A stretch of 48,837 nt of DNA from Deltaproteobacteria bacterium (GCA_016200545.1 JACQEO010000023.1:1-48837); one strand, 5' to 3'. Numbered from the stretch's first letter, positions 26,683-35,450 are shown. Notes: a model not told the origin generated them from the letters alone. A program made the numbers and translations.

Positions 26683-27384
26683 ATGTCGATCCTGTCACGC
26701 ATTCTCGTTGCGAGCGCGCTCGCTCTCGGACTCGCCTCGGCGGTCGCCGCCGAGCCGCTGTTCACGGTGACGGAGGACGGCTCCGCTTTCATCTATAAGG
26801 CGCGACCGGGCGACCAGCCGGGAACGGTGGCGGCGATGTTCGGCATCGGACCACGGGAGATGCCGGCGTTTCTCGCCGACAACGGCGTCACGGATCCGAC
26901 CCGCGTCGGCGTCGGCCACGTCTACCGGATCCCGAACCCGCTCGCGGCACGCGCCGCCGCGGCCGAGGTGAAAGCGCAGGCCTTCGAGCGTGACGTCGGA
27001 TCTTTGAAGACGCGCGCCGATCAGTTCAGCCGCGACCTCGACGCCGCGCGCGCGGCGGCGGCCGACGCCGAGCGCCGTGTCGCGCGGCTCGCGCGCCTCG
27101 AGCGACTCTGGCCGCTGGTATCGATCGTCGGCATGCTGCTCGTCGTCACGGCGGGCATCCTCGGCTGGCTCGCTTCCGCTGCGCTCCGCAAGACGGACGT
27201 CGCCGAGCGCCGCGCGCGCGCGCTCGCCGACGAGGTCGAGGAGAAACGCCGGTTGGCGCTCGCCGAGCGCCAACAGTCGGCGAAGCGCGTGCTCGATCTG
27301 GAAGCCAAGGTCCGCGACCTCGAGCATCGCGTCGCCGCGCCGGCGCCGACGCCCGTGCGACGGAGCCCGGCCGGCACCGGTTGA
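26683..27384 (+). CDS. Exported LysM-like / coiled-coil membrane protein
   Basis: 233 residues. The signal peptide is ILVASALALGLASAVAAE. Residues 24-75 (FIYKARPGDQPGTVAAMFGI, then GVGHVYRIPNP) match a LysM/FimV-like peptidoglycan-binding domain. A heptad-type helix (RAAAAEVKAQAFERDVGSLK) precedes a membrane segment (LVSIVGMLLVVTAGILGWLA). A second helix (RALADEVEEKRRLALAERQQ) follows. The layout resembles FimV-type proteins. A TTG six bases upstream was not chosen. Confidence 0.55.
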   Translation: MSILSRILVASALALGLASAVAAEPLFTVTEDGSAFIYKARPGDQPGTVAAMFGIGPREMPAFLADNGVTDPTRVGVGHVYRIPNPLAARAAAAEVKAQAFERDVGSLKTRADQFSRDLDAARAAAADAERRVARLARLERLWPLVSIVGMLLVVTAGILGWLASAALRKTDVAERRARALADEVEEKRRLALAERQQSAKRVLDLEAKVRDLEHRVAAPAPTPVRRSPAGTG

Positions 27385-27395
27385 GAGTCGACGGC

Positions 27396-27650
27396 GTGAT
27401 ATTGCGGTCCCTGTTGCGCACCCTCGTCGGATCGGGAGTGGTCGCGGTCGCGCTCGTCGTCGGAGCGGCGCCGACGCTGCACGCGGAGCCCGCGCCGCCG
27501 AGCGACAAGTGCGACGACCTGCAAGTCCGCTGCCTGCATCGCGAAGCCGAGGTCTGTCGGATGTGGCAGAGTCAATGCCTCACCCGTCGCCCGGCTGCGA
27601 CGCGCGGATCGCACGCGAAGAAGCACGCGGGCCGGAAACGTCACGTCTAG
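27396..27650 (+). CDS. Small exported Cys protein
   Basis: 84 residues from a GTG at 27396 (TTG at 27381 is possible). The signal peptide is LVGSGVVAVALVVGAAPTLHA. The mature part is short, with four Cys in two CX6C pairs (CDDLQVRC and CRMWQSQC), and a basic tail (SHAKKHAGRKRHV). It follows the LysM-like gene by 11 bases. No family is recognised. Confidence 0.4.
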   Translation: MILRSLLRTLVGSGVVAVALVVGAAPTLHAEPAPPSDKCDDLQVRCLHREAEVCRMWQSQCLTRRPAATRGSHAKKHAGRKRHV

Positions 27651-27707
27651 ACCGAGCGCACGCTGCTATTGAGTTCGTCCCCGCGCGCGGCGCGCGCGAT
27701 GGACGTC

Positions 27708-27732
27708 GCCCGCGGAAGTAAATTCCGCGGGC
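27708..27732. terminator. Bidirectional hairpin between convergent genes
   Basis: GCCCGCGGAA (27708-27717) and TTCCGCGGGC (27723-27732) form a perfect 10-bp stem with a GTAAA loop, exactly between the convergent stops at 27650 and 27735. It could end transcription from both sides. Confidence 0.65.
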
Positions 27733-27734
27733 TC

Positions 27735-28439
27735 CTAGCGGCACCACTCGTAGTCGGCACCGGGGCTGCAGAGCGCTCGACAATCCCAACGCGTCGGATC
27801 GATCGGACAGTTCACCCGCTGATCGGTGGTTGCGCCACTCCGACCGGTCGTCGGTTGCGTCTGCGGGCTACGCGGCTCGTGCCCGCCGCTCGTGTCGGAC
27901 GTCGGAAGCGGCGCCGGGGCGAGGACCGGCGGCGGCGCCTGGACCGGCGGGGGCGCCAGGATCTGCGTCCGGGCCGGGGCCGGCTTGGGCGTCCACTCCG
28001 GCTGGAGCGGCGGTTCGCCGCCGTGCCGGACTTGCGGGCGGGGGCTCGCACCCGTCACCGGCTTCGCCGTCCCGCCGGTCGTGATCAGCTCCGGCGCGCG
28101 CGGCGTGAAGCCGTGCTTTCCCGGGTCCAGTCGGATGCGGTGGGGCGCGCCCGCGCTGCGCCGCGTGTAGTAGAGGATGATCGTCTTCTGCGAGAACTTG
28201 CCGCCGCGAATCTCGAGCGCGTCGGGTTCGCCCTGCGCCGCGAGAAAGTCGCGGATGCCACCGTGCTCCTTCACCGCGCGCCATACTACTTGGCCGGCGG
28301 TGGCGCGGTCGGCGCCGTGGACCTTCAGTGTCTCGCCCGCATAGTCGTCCCACGCCTTGTGCGAGGTAACGGGATTGGAACAGGCCGCGAATCCGAGAAT
28401 CATCGCGGCGACGGCAACCCATGGCGTGTGTCGCATCAT
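27735..28439 (-). CDS. Lipoprotein of the HEAT/lipoprotein module (paralog A, intact)
   Basis: 234 residues. The signal sequence ends in a lipobox-like FAACS (AMILGFAAC). The middle domain (about 25-120) includes HGADRATAGQVVWRAVKEHG, FLAAQGEPDALEIRG, IILYYTRR and IRLDPGKHGFTPRAPE. A Pro-rich linker of about 80 residues follows. The protein ends in a Cys motif: NCPID, DCR and, at the very end, EWCR. The same order is found in the product at 32272-32859 and in the remnant at 39244. The start overlaps the upstream HEAT gene stop by four bases. It probably sits on the outer membrane facing the periplasm. Function unknown. Confidence 0.65.
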   Translation of the reverse strand: MMRHTPWVAVAAMILGFAACSNPVTSHKAWDDYAGETLKVHGADRATAGQVVWRAVKEHGGIRDFLAAQGEPDALEIRGGKFSQKTIILYYTRRSAGAPHRIRLDPGKHGFTPRAPELITTGGTAKPVTGASPRPQVRHGGEPPLQPEWTPKPAPARTQILAPPPVQAPPPVLAPAPLPTSDTSGGHEPRSPQTQPTTGRSGATTDQRVNCPIDPTRWDCRALCSPGADYEWCR

Positions 28440-29014
28440 CGACTCGGTTCTCCCAGACGCTGGCTCGCCTCGTCGAGGCGAGCCTTGACGCGGTCGTCGG
28501 TCTCGCGCCGCACCCGATCACCGAGCGCCGCCTGCGCGCCGCGACAGCCGTTCGCCCCGAGCACTTTGGCGGCCCAGGCGCGTCGTTGCCAGTCGTCGTT
28601 TTCGAGCAGGCGGATGAGCACGGCCTCGACGCGATCGCAGCCGCGGCCCATGAGCGCCTTGATGCTCGCGGCCGCGATCAACACCGACGGACTGTCGACG
28701 AAGCGCAGCAGCACCCCGGTCACCGCCTCGCTGCGATCGCCGGCGAGCCCTTCGATCACCGCGACCTTCGCCTCGTCCGGGCCGTTCGGCGCGTCGAGCA
28801 CCGCGATCCGCGATCCGAGACCGGCATCCGCGAACGCCGCGGTCGCCGGCGTGCGCCGGGTCGCGGGAGCGGACGAGGGCGACGGCAGCGGCAGGTGTCG
28901 GTCGTGGTCCCGCGAGCAGTCGCTCGCCGTCGCGCCGACGACGACGAGCATTCCCGCGACGATCCTGCGGCAGCGCCACCAGGCGTTCGACTCGATGCGC
29001 GCTCGACTCGCCAC
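28436..29014 (-). CDS. Exported HEAT-like protein, stand-alone homolog of the kinase-CHAT C-terminus
   Basis: 192 residues. A hydrophobic segment (IVAGMLVVVGATASDC) followed by a low-complexity linker suggests export or a lipoprotein. Residues 70-190 align without gaps of note to residues 740-864 of the kinase-CHAT protein: DEAKVAVIEGLAGDRSEAV against DDEKVALVNGMAADHSDHAV; RRAWAAKVLG is identical at 144-153 (815-824 in the kinase); ETDDRVKARLDEA against ETDPRVRYNLEVA. Helical repeats of this type usually bind protein partners. It overlaps the lipoprotein gene by four bases, as the kinase gene does. Confidence 0.65.
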   Translation of the reverse strand: MASRARIESNAWWRCRRIVAGMLVVVGATASDCSRDHDRHLPLPSPSSAPATRRTPATAAFADAGLGSRIAVLDAPNGPDEAKVAVIEGLAGDRSEAVTGVLLRFVDSPSVLIAAASIKALMGRGCDRVEAVLIRLLENDDWQRRAWAAKVLGANGCRGAQAALGDRVRRETDDRVKARLDEASQRLGEPSR

Positions 29015-29045
29015 GGCCTCCTCCCCCCCGATTCGCGCTTCCTAG

Positions 29046-29061
29046 CACACCGAGAGGTGTG
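29046..29061 (-). terminator. Small hairpin between the GST and HEAT genes
   Basis: CACACC and GGTGTG surround a GAGA tetraloop, ten bases past the GST stop on the reverse strand. It is short and has no T-run; weak. Confidence 0.25.
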
Positions 29062-29071
29062 GGCGCGATCG

Positions 29072-29812
29072 TCAGCGCGACGGGGCGTCGAGCGCGGGGT
29101 AGTGACGGAAGATGCCGTCCTCGTTGAACGACAGGCGGCGGGCGGATGCGAGGTAGGCGGCGATGCGCGGCCGCGTCGCGACGCGACGGCGGAACGCGAT
29201 CAGGCACGGAATCTTCGGCGCCAGGCGGGCCGTCGCGCGCGGGAACGCGTAGGCGAGCCCTTCGAGCACCTGGAACATCGACAGGTCGACGTAGGAGAGT
29301 GCGTCGCCGAGCAGCCACTCGCCGCCGTTCTTCTGTAGGATTTGCTCGAAGTAGCCGAGGAACTTCGGCATGCGCGCGCGCACGAAGTCGGTGCTGCGTT
29401 TCTTCGCCTCGCGTTTCTGGTCGGCGTAGTAGAGGCCGCCCGCGATCGGGTGGTGGGTGTCGTGCACCTCGGCGACGAGGTCGGCGATCGTGAGCTGGAG
29501 CGCGTTCGCGTAGAGGCGGCTCGCCTCGTCCTTGCCAACGAGGCCGTGGCGCGCGGCGAGGAACGCGAGGATGTTCGCCGTCTGAAAGACGAGGAGCCTC
29601 CCCGCCTTGAGGAACGGCGGCGCGAACGGCCGCACTCCGTGCGCCCCGTGCTCGAGGAGCTTCATCATCGCGCCCATGCCACCTTTCGACTTGGGCCGGC
29701 GCGCGACCTCGACGTAGGACGCACCCGCTTCCTCGAGGACGAGGCGGACGAACTCGCCGCGGCCTTGGATCGACGGCCAGTAGTAGAGCTCGTAGCGTTG
29801 CGTCGTCGGCAT
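29072..29812 (-). CDS. Glutathione S-transferase
   Basis: 246 residues from the ATG at 29812; an upstream start would add 12 residues. YELYYWPSIQGRGEFVRLVL is the thioredoxin-fold N-terminus with the Tyr/Arg typical of sigma/alpha-like GSTs. FQTANILAFLA corresponds to the gamma-Glu binding region. The helical C-domain contains WLLGDALSYVDLSMFQVLEG, the N-capping motif of GSTs. It would conjugate glutathione to an electrophile or reduce peroxides in the cytoplasm. It is transcribed alone upstream of the HEAT module. Confidence 0.8.
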   Translation of the reverse strand: MPTTQRYELYYWPSIQGRGEFVRLVLEEAGASYVEVARRPKSKGGMGAMMKLLEHGAHGVRPFAPPFLKAGRLLVFQTANILAFLAARHGLVGKDEASRLYANALQLTIADLVAEVHDTHHPIAGGLYYADQKREAKKRSTDFVRARMPKFLGYFEQILQKNGGEWLLGDALSYVDLSMFQVLEGLAYAFPRATARLAPKIPCLIAFRRRVATRPRIAAYLASARRLSFNEDGIFRHYPALDAPSR

Positions 29813-29928
29813 GCGATCGAAGGTTGCGTACCGCCGCCACGACGTCAATCCGCGCTCACGTTCCGCGGATACGCGCGCCGCAGCAACCGCGATTCGCCTT
29901 GCGCTTGACCGTACGCACGCGCTTCGGC

Positions 29929-30468
29929 ATGGAAAGCGCCACGATGCCGTCCACGCACAATCGGGCCTGCCGGTACGTCACCTTGTTCGCGATGCTGACG
30001 AACGCCGTCGGCTGTGCCGGCGCCGCGCCCGTCCACTCGATCGCACCCGGGCGCCATGTCGCGCCGCCGTCGCCCGACGCCCCGAGCACGCGCGATTGCC
30101 CGACGAGCGCGATACGGAGCGTCGTCGCCGGCGTCAACGCCGCCCGCCGCCGCGCCCGTCTGCGCGTGCTCGTCGCCGACCCGCGCCTGGCGCGCGCCGC
30201 CTACGCGCGCGCCAAGACGATGGCGGCGCGAAATCGACTGTCGCACTCCGGGTGGGAGTCGGTCGTCCGTGGCGACGACGCCGTGGACGGCTCCATCGGC
30301 GAGAACGTCGCGTACAACTATCCGACCGCGGAGGCGGTGATGCGCGGCTGGCTCGCGAGCCCCGGCCACCGCGCCAACATCCTCCACGCGTCGTTTCACA
30401 GGATCGGCGTCGGCTGTATCGTCGACGCATCCGGCACGCGCTGGTGGACGCAGGACTTCGCGGATTGA
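29929..30468 (+). CDS. CAP/SCP-domain lipoprotein
   Basis: 179 residues. The start at 29929 gives a signal sequence ending TNAVGC, a possible lipobox; an ATG at 29944 is also possible. The mature part is a compact CAP domain: VVAGVNAARRRARL at the start, SHSGW, GENVAYNYPTAEAVMRGW, and SPGHRANILHASFHRIGVG, with the His and Glu residues of the CAP cavity. Bacterial members (YkwD-like) are extracellular. It is followed 15 bases later by the next gene. Confidence 0.75.
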   Translation: MESATMPSTHNRACRYVTLFAMLTNAVGCAGAAPVHSIAPGRHVAPPSPDAPSTRDCPTSAIRSVVAGVNAARRRARLRVLVADPRLARAAYARAKTMAARNRLSHSGWESVVRGDDAVDGSIGENVAYNYPTAEAVMRGWLASPGHRANILHASFHRIGVGCIVDASGTRWWTQDFAD

Positions 30469-30482
30469 ACGGGAGGACGACC

Positions 30483-31481
30483 ATGGCCGCCGAACTGACG
30501 CTTCTCGAGAACGACGATCTCATGCACCCCAACACCGGCGAGACGAACTTCAATGAGAGCGCCTACTACAACTTCTTCGATCCGCGCCGGCGGCTCGGCG
30601 GCTTCGTCCGCCTCGGCAACCGCCCGAACGAGGGCTACGCCGAGATGACGACCTGTCTGTATCTCCCCGACGGCCGCGTCGCCTTCATGTTCAAGCGCCC
30701 GTCGATCACGTCGAACGAGCGGCACGACGCCGGCGGCCTGCGGTTCGAGGTGCAGACCCCGTTCGTCGAGCATCACGTCGCCTATCACGGCCACTGCTGT
30801 CTGCTCGCGAACCCGCTCGAGATGGCCGAGCCGCGTGAGGCGTTCGCGAAGAACCCGCACGTTCCAGTCGAGCTCGACGTCCGCTGGTTCGGCCTTTCCC
30901 CAGGCTACGGCGGCGAGTTACGTCGTCGCGAGGGCGACCGCTGGGTGAGCGCCGGCGCGGAGAAAGCCGGCCAGGAGTTCGCCAAGGGCCACCTCGAGCA
31001 GCACGGCAAAGCCGTCGGCGCGCTCACCGTCGACGGCGTGCGCTTCGAGATCGACGCCCCCGGTCTTCGCGATCACTCGTGGGGTCCGCGCTACTGGCAG
31101 GCCCCGAAATTCTACCGCTGGCTCACCATGAGCTTCGGCGAGGACCTCGGCGCCGTGCCGCTCCTCACCGTGAACCGTGACGGCAGCGAGGTCCACGCCG
31201 GCTACGTCTACCGCCGCGGCCGAGCGAACGAGCGCATCGTGAAAACCGAGATCGAGACCGAGCGCGTGGGCGAGCAGCAGCTGCACGACCGCATCCGGGT
31301 TTGCGCCACCACGGCGGGCGGGGAGACGCTCGAGGTCACGGGACAGGTGCTGGCGATGATCCCGCTCCGCAACCGGCGCGAGGGCAAGGTGACGCGCATC
31401 GCCGAGGGGTTGACCGAGTGGCGGTGGGGCGACCGCGTCGGGTACGGGCTCGCGGAGTATCTCGATCACCTGGTGGATTGA
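30483..31481 (+). CDS. DUF7064-like / carotenoid-hydratase-fold protein
   Basis: 332 residues. The ATG at 30483 follows GGGAGGA. The sequence begins NTGETNFNESAYYNFFDP and contains RWFGLSPGYGG, then DHSWGPRYWQAPKFYRWLTM. These are characteristic of a large family related to the AttH/CrtC (hydroxyneurosporene synthase) lipocalin-pair fold, many of which are unassigned. No signal peptide. It may be translated with the CAP gene. Substrate unknown. Confidence 0.6.
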   Translation: MAAELTLLENDDLMHPNTGETNFNESAYYNFFDPRRRLGGFVRLGNRPNEGYAEMTTCLYLPDGRVAFMFKRPSITSNERHDAGGLRFEVQTPFVEHHVAYHGHCCLLANPLEMAEPREAFAKNPHVPVELDVRWFGLSPGYGGELRRREGDRWVSAGAEKAGQEFAKGHLEQHGKAVGALTVDGVRFEIDAPGLRDHSWGPRYWQAPKFYRWLTMSFGEDLGAVPLLTVNRDGSEVHAGYVYRRGRANERIVKTEIETERVGEQQLHDRIRVCATTAGGETLEVTGQVLAMIPLRNRREGKVTRIAEGLTEWRWGDRVGYGLAEYLDHLVD

Positions 31482-31677
31482 CGAGACGAGAGACCCCGCA
31501 ACGTTCTTCGTCGTGTCAGAATGGGTCGGTTTCGACGCATCGATTCTCTATCTCCGTCTCAGGTTCATCGTCCGCGCGTCTATCGTCGCGTCTGTTGACG
31601 CTTCGCCCGCGAGTACGGTAGCTGCACCGGCACGCGGCGCGGCGACGCCGCGCTCCGGAAGTGCGAAGGGGAACACC

Positions 31678-32115
31678 ATGCTACGACGCGCACGATGGCT
31701 TCCGCTCTGCTTTGCGGCCGCGATCTCGACCGCATGCGGTACACCGGAAGCACCACCGATCCGAAGCGCACCGGCGCCGGCCGTGCGAAGCGATGCCGCA
31801 CCAGCGGCACCCGCGTCTCGCGATCCGGAGGCTGCCCGCCGGGCCCCGGTGCCCCGCGACAGTCCGCTCGCGAAGGTCCAGGTGGGCATGGGGATGAAAG
31901 AGGTCACGGATCTCATCGGCCCGCCCACGGATTCGAACCGGTACATCACGGGGAAGGCGTTCATTCCGTACTACTTCGGCGATGATCGTGCGCGAGTCGA
32001 GTGGCACTACAAGGGCATTGGGCGGATCACCTTCTCCGCCGGCGGAGCCTTCGGGCAGCGGGCTAGCGTGCAGTGGGTGGAGTACGATCCGAACGAGATC
32101 GGATACGTGCGATGA
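31678..32115 (+). CDS. BamE/SmpA-like lipoprotein
   Basis: 145 residues from the ATG at 31678, after an AAGGGGA ribosome site. The signal has a lipobox-like TACG (FAAAISTACG). A Pro/Ala-rich linker leads to LAKVQVGMGMKEVTDLIGPP, then FIPYYFGDDRARVEWHY and IGRITFSAGG. This has the GM-x-x-x-V-x-x-L-hydrophobic-G-x-P pattern of the BamE/SmpA fold. True BamE helps assemble outer-membrane proteins; similar domains occur in other lipoproteins, so the role is not certain. Confidence 0.6.
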   Translation: MLRRARWLPLCFAAAISTACGTPEAPPIRSAPAPAVRSDAAPAAPASRDPEAARRAPVPRDSPLAKVQVGMGMKEVTDLIGPPTDSNRYITGKAFIPYYFGDDRARVEWHYKGIGRITFSAGGAFGQRASVQWVEYDPNEIGYVR

Positions 32116-32271
32116 GGGGGCGCGCTATGGGCGACGGGCCGTGAGGTCGGTGCCCAGCGATCCGAGCATCGTCCTGACCCGCGTTTTCAGAGGTGATCCT
32201 CGCGCCCGGAAGTTGCTGGCGATTCCCCCTGCAGCCCAAGGGCGAGTGGGGAGTCGGCGCGCCGTAGCCGC

Positions 32272-32859
32272 TCAACGGCACCATTCGAATGGCGGCGTAC
32301 AGACGCAGAAAACACGGCAGTCAGCGCGCGAGTGGTCGATCGGGCAATTGAGTCGCTGTTCCGCAGTCGGGATGCAGCTGTTCGTAGGCGGCGTCAACGG
32401 CTCGGGCTTGTGCGTCCTTCCCGTCTGTTTCGCGCCTGGGGGCGCGACTGTCGGTAGTGGCTCGGGCGTGCTCGTCGGCAGCGGCTCGGGAGCGCGCGCA
32501 ATCAGTCCGTCTTCCGATGGATCGATGACGATGCGGTACGACTGGCCGGTACCAGAGCGGGTGTAGATCAGAAGGAAGCGTTTCGGGGCCAGGCGTGCAC
32601 CGAGCACCTGAACGGTATCAGGCTCGCCGTGACCGGCGAGGAACGTGCTGATGCGCGGCTCGAGACGGAGCTGCTGATAGATGAGTTGCCCCGCCGTCGA
32701 CGGGTCTGCGCCGGACACTTGAAGGGGCTCGCTGTTCGGATAGGAGTCCCAGATCCGGCGCTGCAGCCCAGGCTGCAAGTACATGCATCCGGCGGCCGCG
32801 CTGAGGAGAGCGATGACCCCAGCAACACAAGCGCTCGTCCCTCGGGTGCGGCATCTCAT
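32272..32859 (-). CDS. Lipoprotein of the kinase-CHAT module (paralog B, intact)
   Basis: 195 residues. The ATG at 32859 lies inside the kinase stop codon (ATGA, four-base overlap) and has GAGGAGGT upstream. The signal ends in AAAGC, a lipobox. The middle domain matches the 27735 product: VSGADPSTAGQLIYQQLRLE, FLAGHGEPDTVQVLG, FLLIYTRSG and IVIDPSEDGLIARAPEP. After a Pro/Thr linker it ends NCPID, DCR and EWCR, the last residues being the terminal ones. It is predicted to sit in the periplasm, where the kinase protein's HEAT domain should also be, so direct contact is plausible. Confidence 0.7.
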   Translation of the reverse strand: MRCRTRGTSACVAGVIALLSAAAGCMYLQPGLQRRIWDSYPNSEPLQVSGADPSTAGQLIYQQLRLEPRISTFLAGHGEPDTVQVLGARLAPKRFLLIYTRSGTGQSYRIVIDPSEDGLIARAPEPLPTSTPEPLPTVAPPGAKQTGRTHKPEPLTPPTNSCIPTAEQRLNCPIDHSRADCRVFCVCTPPFEWCR

Positions 32860-35450
32860 CTTCCTACCTCCTCGGCCAGCTGCTTGATAGCCACTTCCAG
32901 GTTGTAACGCACCCGCGGGTCGGTCTCGCGTTCCTCGCGCTCCGTGAGCGGACGGAGCGCCTCCCGACACCGGTCCTCTCCCAGCACCTTGGCGGCCCAG
33001 GCGCGGCGCTTCCATGCTTCGTCCTCGAGAAGCTCGATCAGAGACGGGGCGACCAAGTGGCAAGGCCGCCCGCCGAGGCCACGAATTGCGGCCATGTAGA
33101 CCAACTCCGAGATGTTCCGCGCGCCTGCGATCAGCACGATGACAGCATGATCGCTGTGATCGGCCGCCATCCCATTCACCAGCGCGACTTTCTCATCGTC
33201 GGAGAGATCGGGCTGGTCGAGGATCTCCAGCGCGTAGCGATAGCGCGCTGGCAGCGATGCTGTGGCGGCAACTGTGGGGAGGACCGTCGGTTCGATCGTC
33301 GGGATCGGCGTCGGCTCCGGCGTCGGCGGCGGCTTCGGCGGCCGGGTCACAAACCACAAGACAGCCGCCGCCGCTCCTATGAGCGCCGCGGCAGAGGGGA
33401 GCATCCCACGCCGGAGCGACCATCGGGTTCCCGGTGACGGCTCCCGCGTCGTCGCCGCGCGCGCCGGTCCGAGCGTGGAGGGCGTCACCTCCGGCGCGCT
33501 GGCGCGCTGCAGCGGCAGCCGGTACACCGGGTCGCCGTACAGCATGTAGCTCGCCCACGTCAGCTCGTTCCATCCGCGTACCTCGATGATGCGTCGGCGC
33601 GCCGCCTGCAGCGCCTGGCCGATGGCTTCGCCCCGCAGGAGCGTTTGGTAGAAGGCGCGGGCGAAGCGCGCGCTCTCTTCATCGTGCGCCACCCAGAACG
33701 TTCCGATGTAATTGCGCACGCCCGCGAGCAAGAAGGCGCTACCGATGCCGAAGGCTTGACCCTCGTACGCGCTCGCGCCGTCCCAGCCGACGGTCGCTCC
33801 GGCGTGGCAGGAGTTGGAGAACACCAGCAGCGGCAGCCGATCGAGCTTCGCCATCTCCCCGGCCGTCAGTACGCCGTCGCGCAGGACCCAACCGCTGCGG
33901 GTCGGGTCGAGCGGATCGTAGGTGCTGTGGCCCGCGAAGTGCACGATGGTGCTACGTGCGAGCGCCTGCAACAGCGGCACACGGCGGATGTCACCGCCGG
34001 TGAGTCGTCGCACCCGCACGCCTTGGACCCGGGCGAGCTGCGCCTCGATCGCCGTCGCTTCCTCCATCGCTGCGGGTAAAGTTTCGGTGGGATCGGCGAC
34101 GATGAGAATCTCGAGGGTCCCGGACGCGGTCGCTTCGCTCGCGGCGCGCGGTAGGGCGCGCTCGGTGATGACCTGGCGCCCAACGCAGAACTTGGTGGCG
34201 AGAAAATCGTGCCCGTCGTAGCAGAGCTCCCAAGGAATCTGGACCAGCTGCTCGTCAAGACGCAGGTAGAGGTCGGTGCCCGCCGGGCTGGTGCTGATCT
34301 TGCGGCGCGCGGGCTCCGTGAGGAGCTGCGAGTAGATCAGCGCGCCGATGGCACGGAGCTCCGCCGCGCGATCCGCGACCATCATCGGGGCGTCGGCGCT
34401 CTGCGCCTCCGTCGTGCCGCGACCGGCACCGCGCCCGGCGGCGACCCGCTCGACCTCGCCCGTGATGTCCGTGATGAAGGACGGGTCGACGCGGGTCTCG
34501 CTGCGGGGAATGAGCGTATCGGTCTCGGCGAGATCGACGAGGTGCATGTCGCCGCGGCGGAGAATTGTCATCCGCACGGGCGACGCCGATCGCGCCTCGA
34601 CGGGAACCGCCTTGAGCAAGGTCTCGAGCCCGCTCGCCATCTCGGCTGCCGAGGCGAAACGGGCGGCAGGGTCGCGGGCGAGCGCGCGGCTCACGACTGC
34701 ATCGAGCGCCAGTGGTATCGCCGCATCGAGCATCGACGGCGGCCGCGGTTCATTGTTCAGGATATGGTACATTAGCTCGGTGGTCGTCTTGCCTCTGAAG
34801 GGCGAAGTCCCGGTGACAAGCTCGTAGAGAACGACACCGAGCGAGAAGAGATCGGCGCGTCCATCGATGGCCTCGCCGCGCCATTGCTCGGGCGCCATGT
34901 AGCGCGGCGTGCCGACGGCCGCCATGGTCAGAGTGGTCGTGGCGGTGACTACACGTGCGATGCCGAAGTCCGCGAGCTTCACATGCCCGTCCTCGAGGCA
35001 GAGGATGTTGTCGGGCTTCACATCGCGGTGGATCACGCTCCGGCGGTGCGCGTAGTCGAGTGCGGAACAGATTTGAATAATGAGGCTGACCGCCTCCCGC
35101 ACGGTGAAGCGTGGCGTCTGGCGCATCTTCGCGCGCAACGACTCACCCTCCACGTACTCCATCGCGATGTACACCTCGCCACCGTCCTCCCCGATGTCGT
35201 AGACGGTCACGATGCCAGGATGCGAGAGCTTGCCGGCCGCGCGCGCCTCGCGCCGGAAGCGGCGCAACGCTTCCGCCTCTGATTCTTGCTCGAGGTAGCG
35301 ATCCTTACGGATCGTCTTCAACGCCACCATCCGGTCGATCCGGGGATCGTGGGCCTTGTAGACGATGCCCATACCGCCGCGGCCGATCTCGGCCAGGACA
35401 CGATAGCGTCCGGCGACGGTTCTCCCGCCGGTGTCATCGGCTGTGGTCAT
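32856..35450 (-). CDS. Ser/Thr kinase - CHAT protease - TM - HEAT-like fusion protein
   Basis: 864 residues in four parts. Kinase (about 14-285): Gly-loop GRGGMG at 23-28, Lys45, HRDVKPDN at 141-148, DFG at 161-163, APE at 186-188, so all key residues are present. CHAT caspase-like domain (about 355-645): His508 in HFAGHS and Cys548 in FSNSCHAG form the catalytic pair. One membrane segment (about 684-702) is followed by a Pro/Thr spacer. A HEAT-like domain (734-864) is homologous to the stand-alone protein at 28436. With the N-terminus cytoplasmic, kinase and protease are inside and the HEAT domain in the periplasm. Known CHAT proteases are caspase relatives that cut proteins after activation, often in cell-death or defence pathways. 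The lipoprotein gene overlaps its 3' end. Confidence 0.85.
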   Translation of the reverse strand: MTTADDTGGRTVAGRYRVLAEIGRGGMGIVYKAHDPRIDRMVALKTIRKDRYLEQESEAEALRRFRREARAAGKLSHPGIVTVYDIGEDGGEVYIAMEYVEGESLRAKMRQTPRFTVREAVSLIIQICSALDYAHRRSVIHRDVKPDNILCLEDGHVKLADFGIARVVTATTTLTMAAVGTPRYMAPEQWRGEAIDGRADLFSLGVVLYELVTGTSPFRGKTTTELMYHILNNEPRPPSMLDAAIPLALDAVVSRALARDPAARFASAAEMASGLETLLKAVPVEARSASPVRMTILRRGDMHLVDLAETDTLIPRSETRVDPSFITDITGEVERVAAGRGAGRGTTEAQSADAPMMVADRAAELRAIGALIYSQLLTEPARRKISTSPAGTDLYLRLDEQLVQIPWELCYDGHDFLATKFCVGRQVITERALPRAASEATASGTLEILIVADPTETLPAAMEEATAIEAQLARVQGVRVRRLTGGDIRRVPLLQALARSTIVHFAGHSTYDPLDPTRSGWVLRDGVLTAGEMAKLDRLPLLVFSNSCHAGATVGWDGASAYEGQAFGIGSAFLLAGVRNYIGTFWVAHDEESARFARAFYQTLLRGEAIGQALQAARRRIIEVRGWNELTWASYMLYGDPVYRLPLQRASAPEVTPSTLGPARAATTREPSPGTRWSLRRGMLPSAAALIGAAAAVLWFVTRPPKPPPTPEPTPIPTIEPTVLPTVAATASLPARYRYALEILDQPDLSDDEKVALVNGMAADHSDHAVIVLIAGARNISELVYMAAIRGLGGRPCHLVAPSLIELLEDEAWKRRAWAAKVLGEDRCREALRPLTEREERETDPRVRYNLEVAIKQLAEEVGR

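Noticed and set aside
28518..29840. 440-residue reverse frame across the GST and HEAT genes
   Set aside because: It is an Arg-rich alternate frame of two recognised genes.
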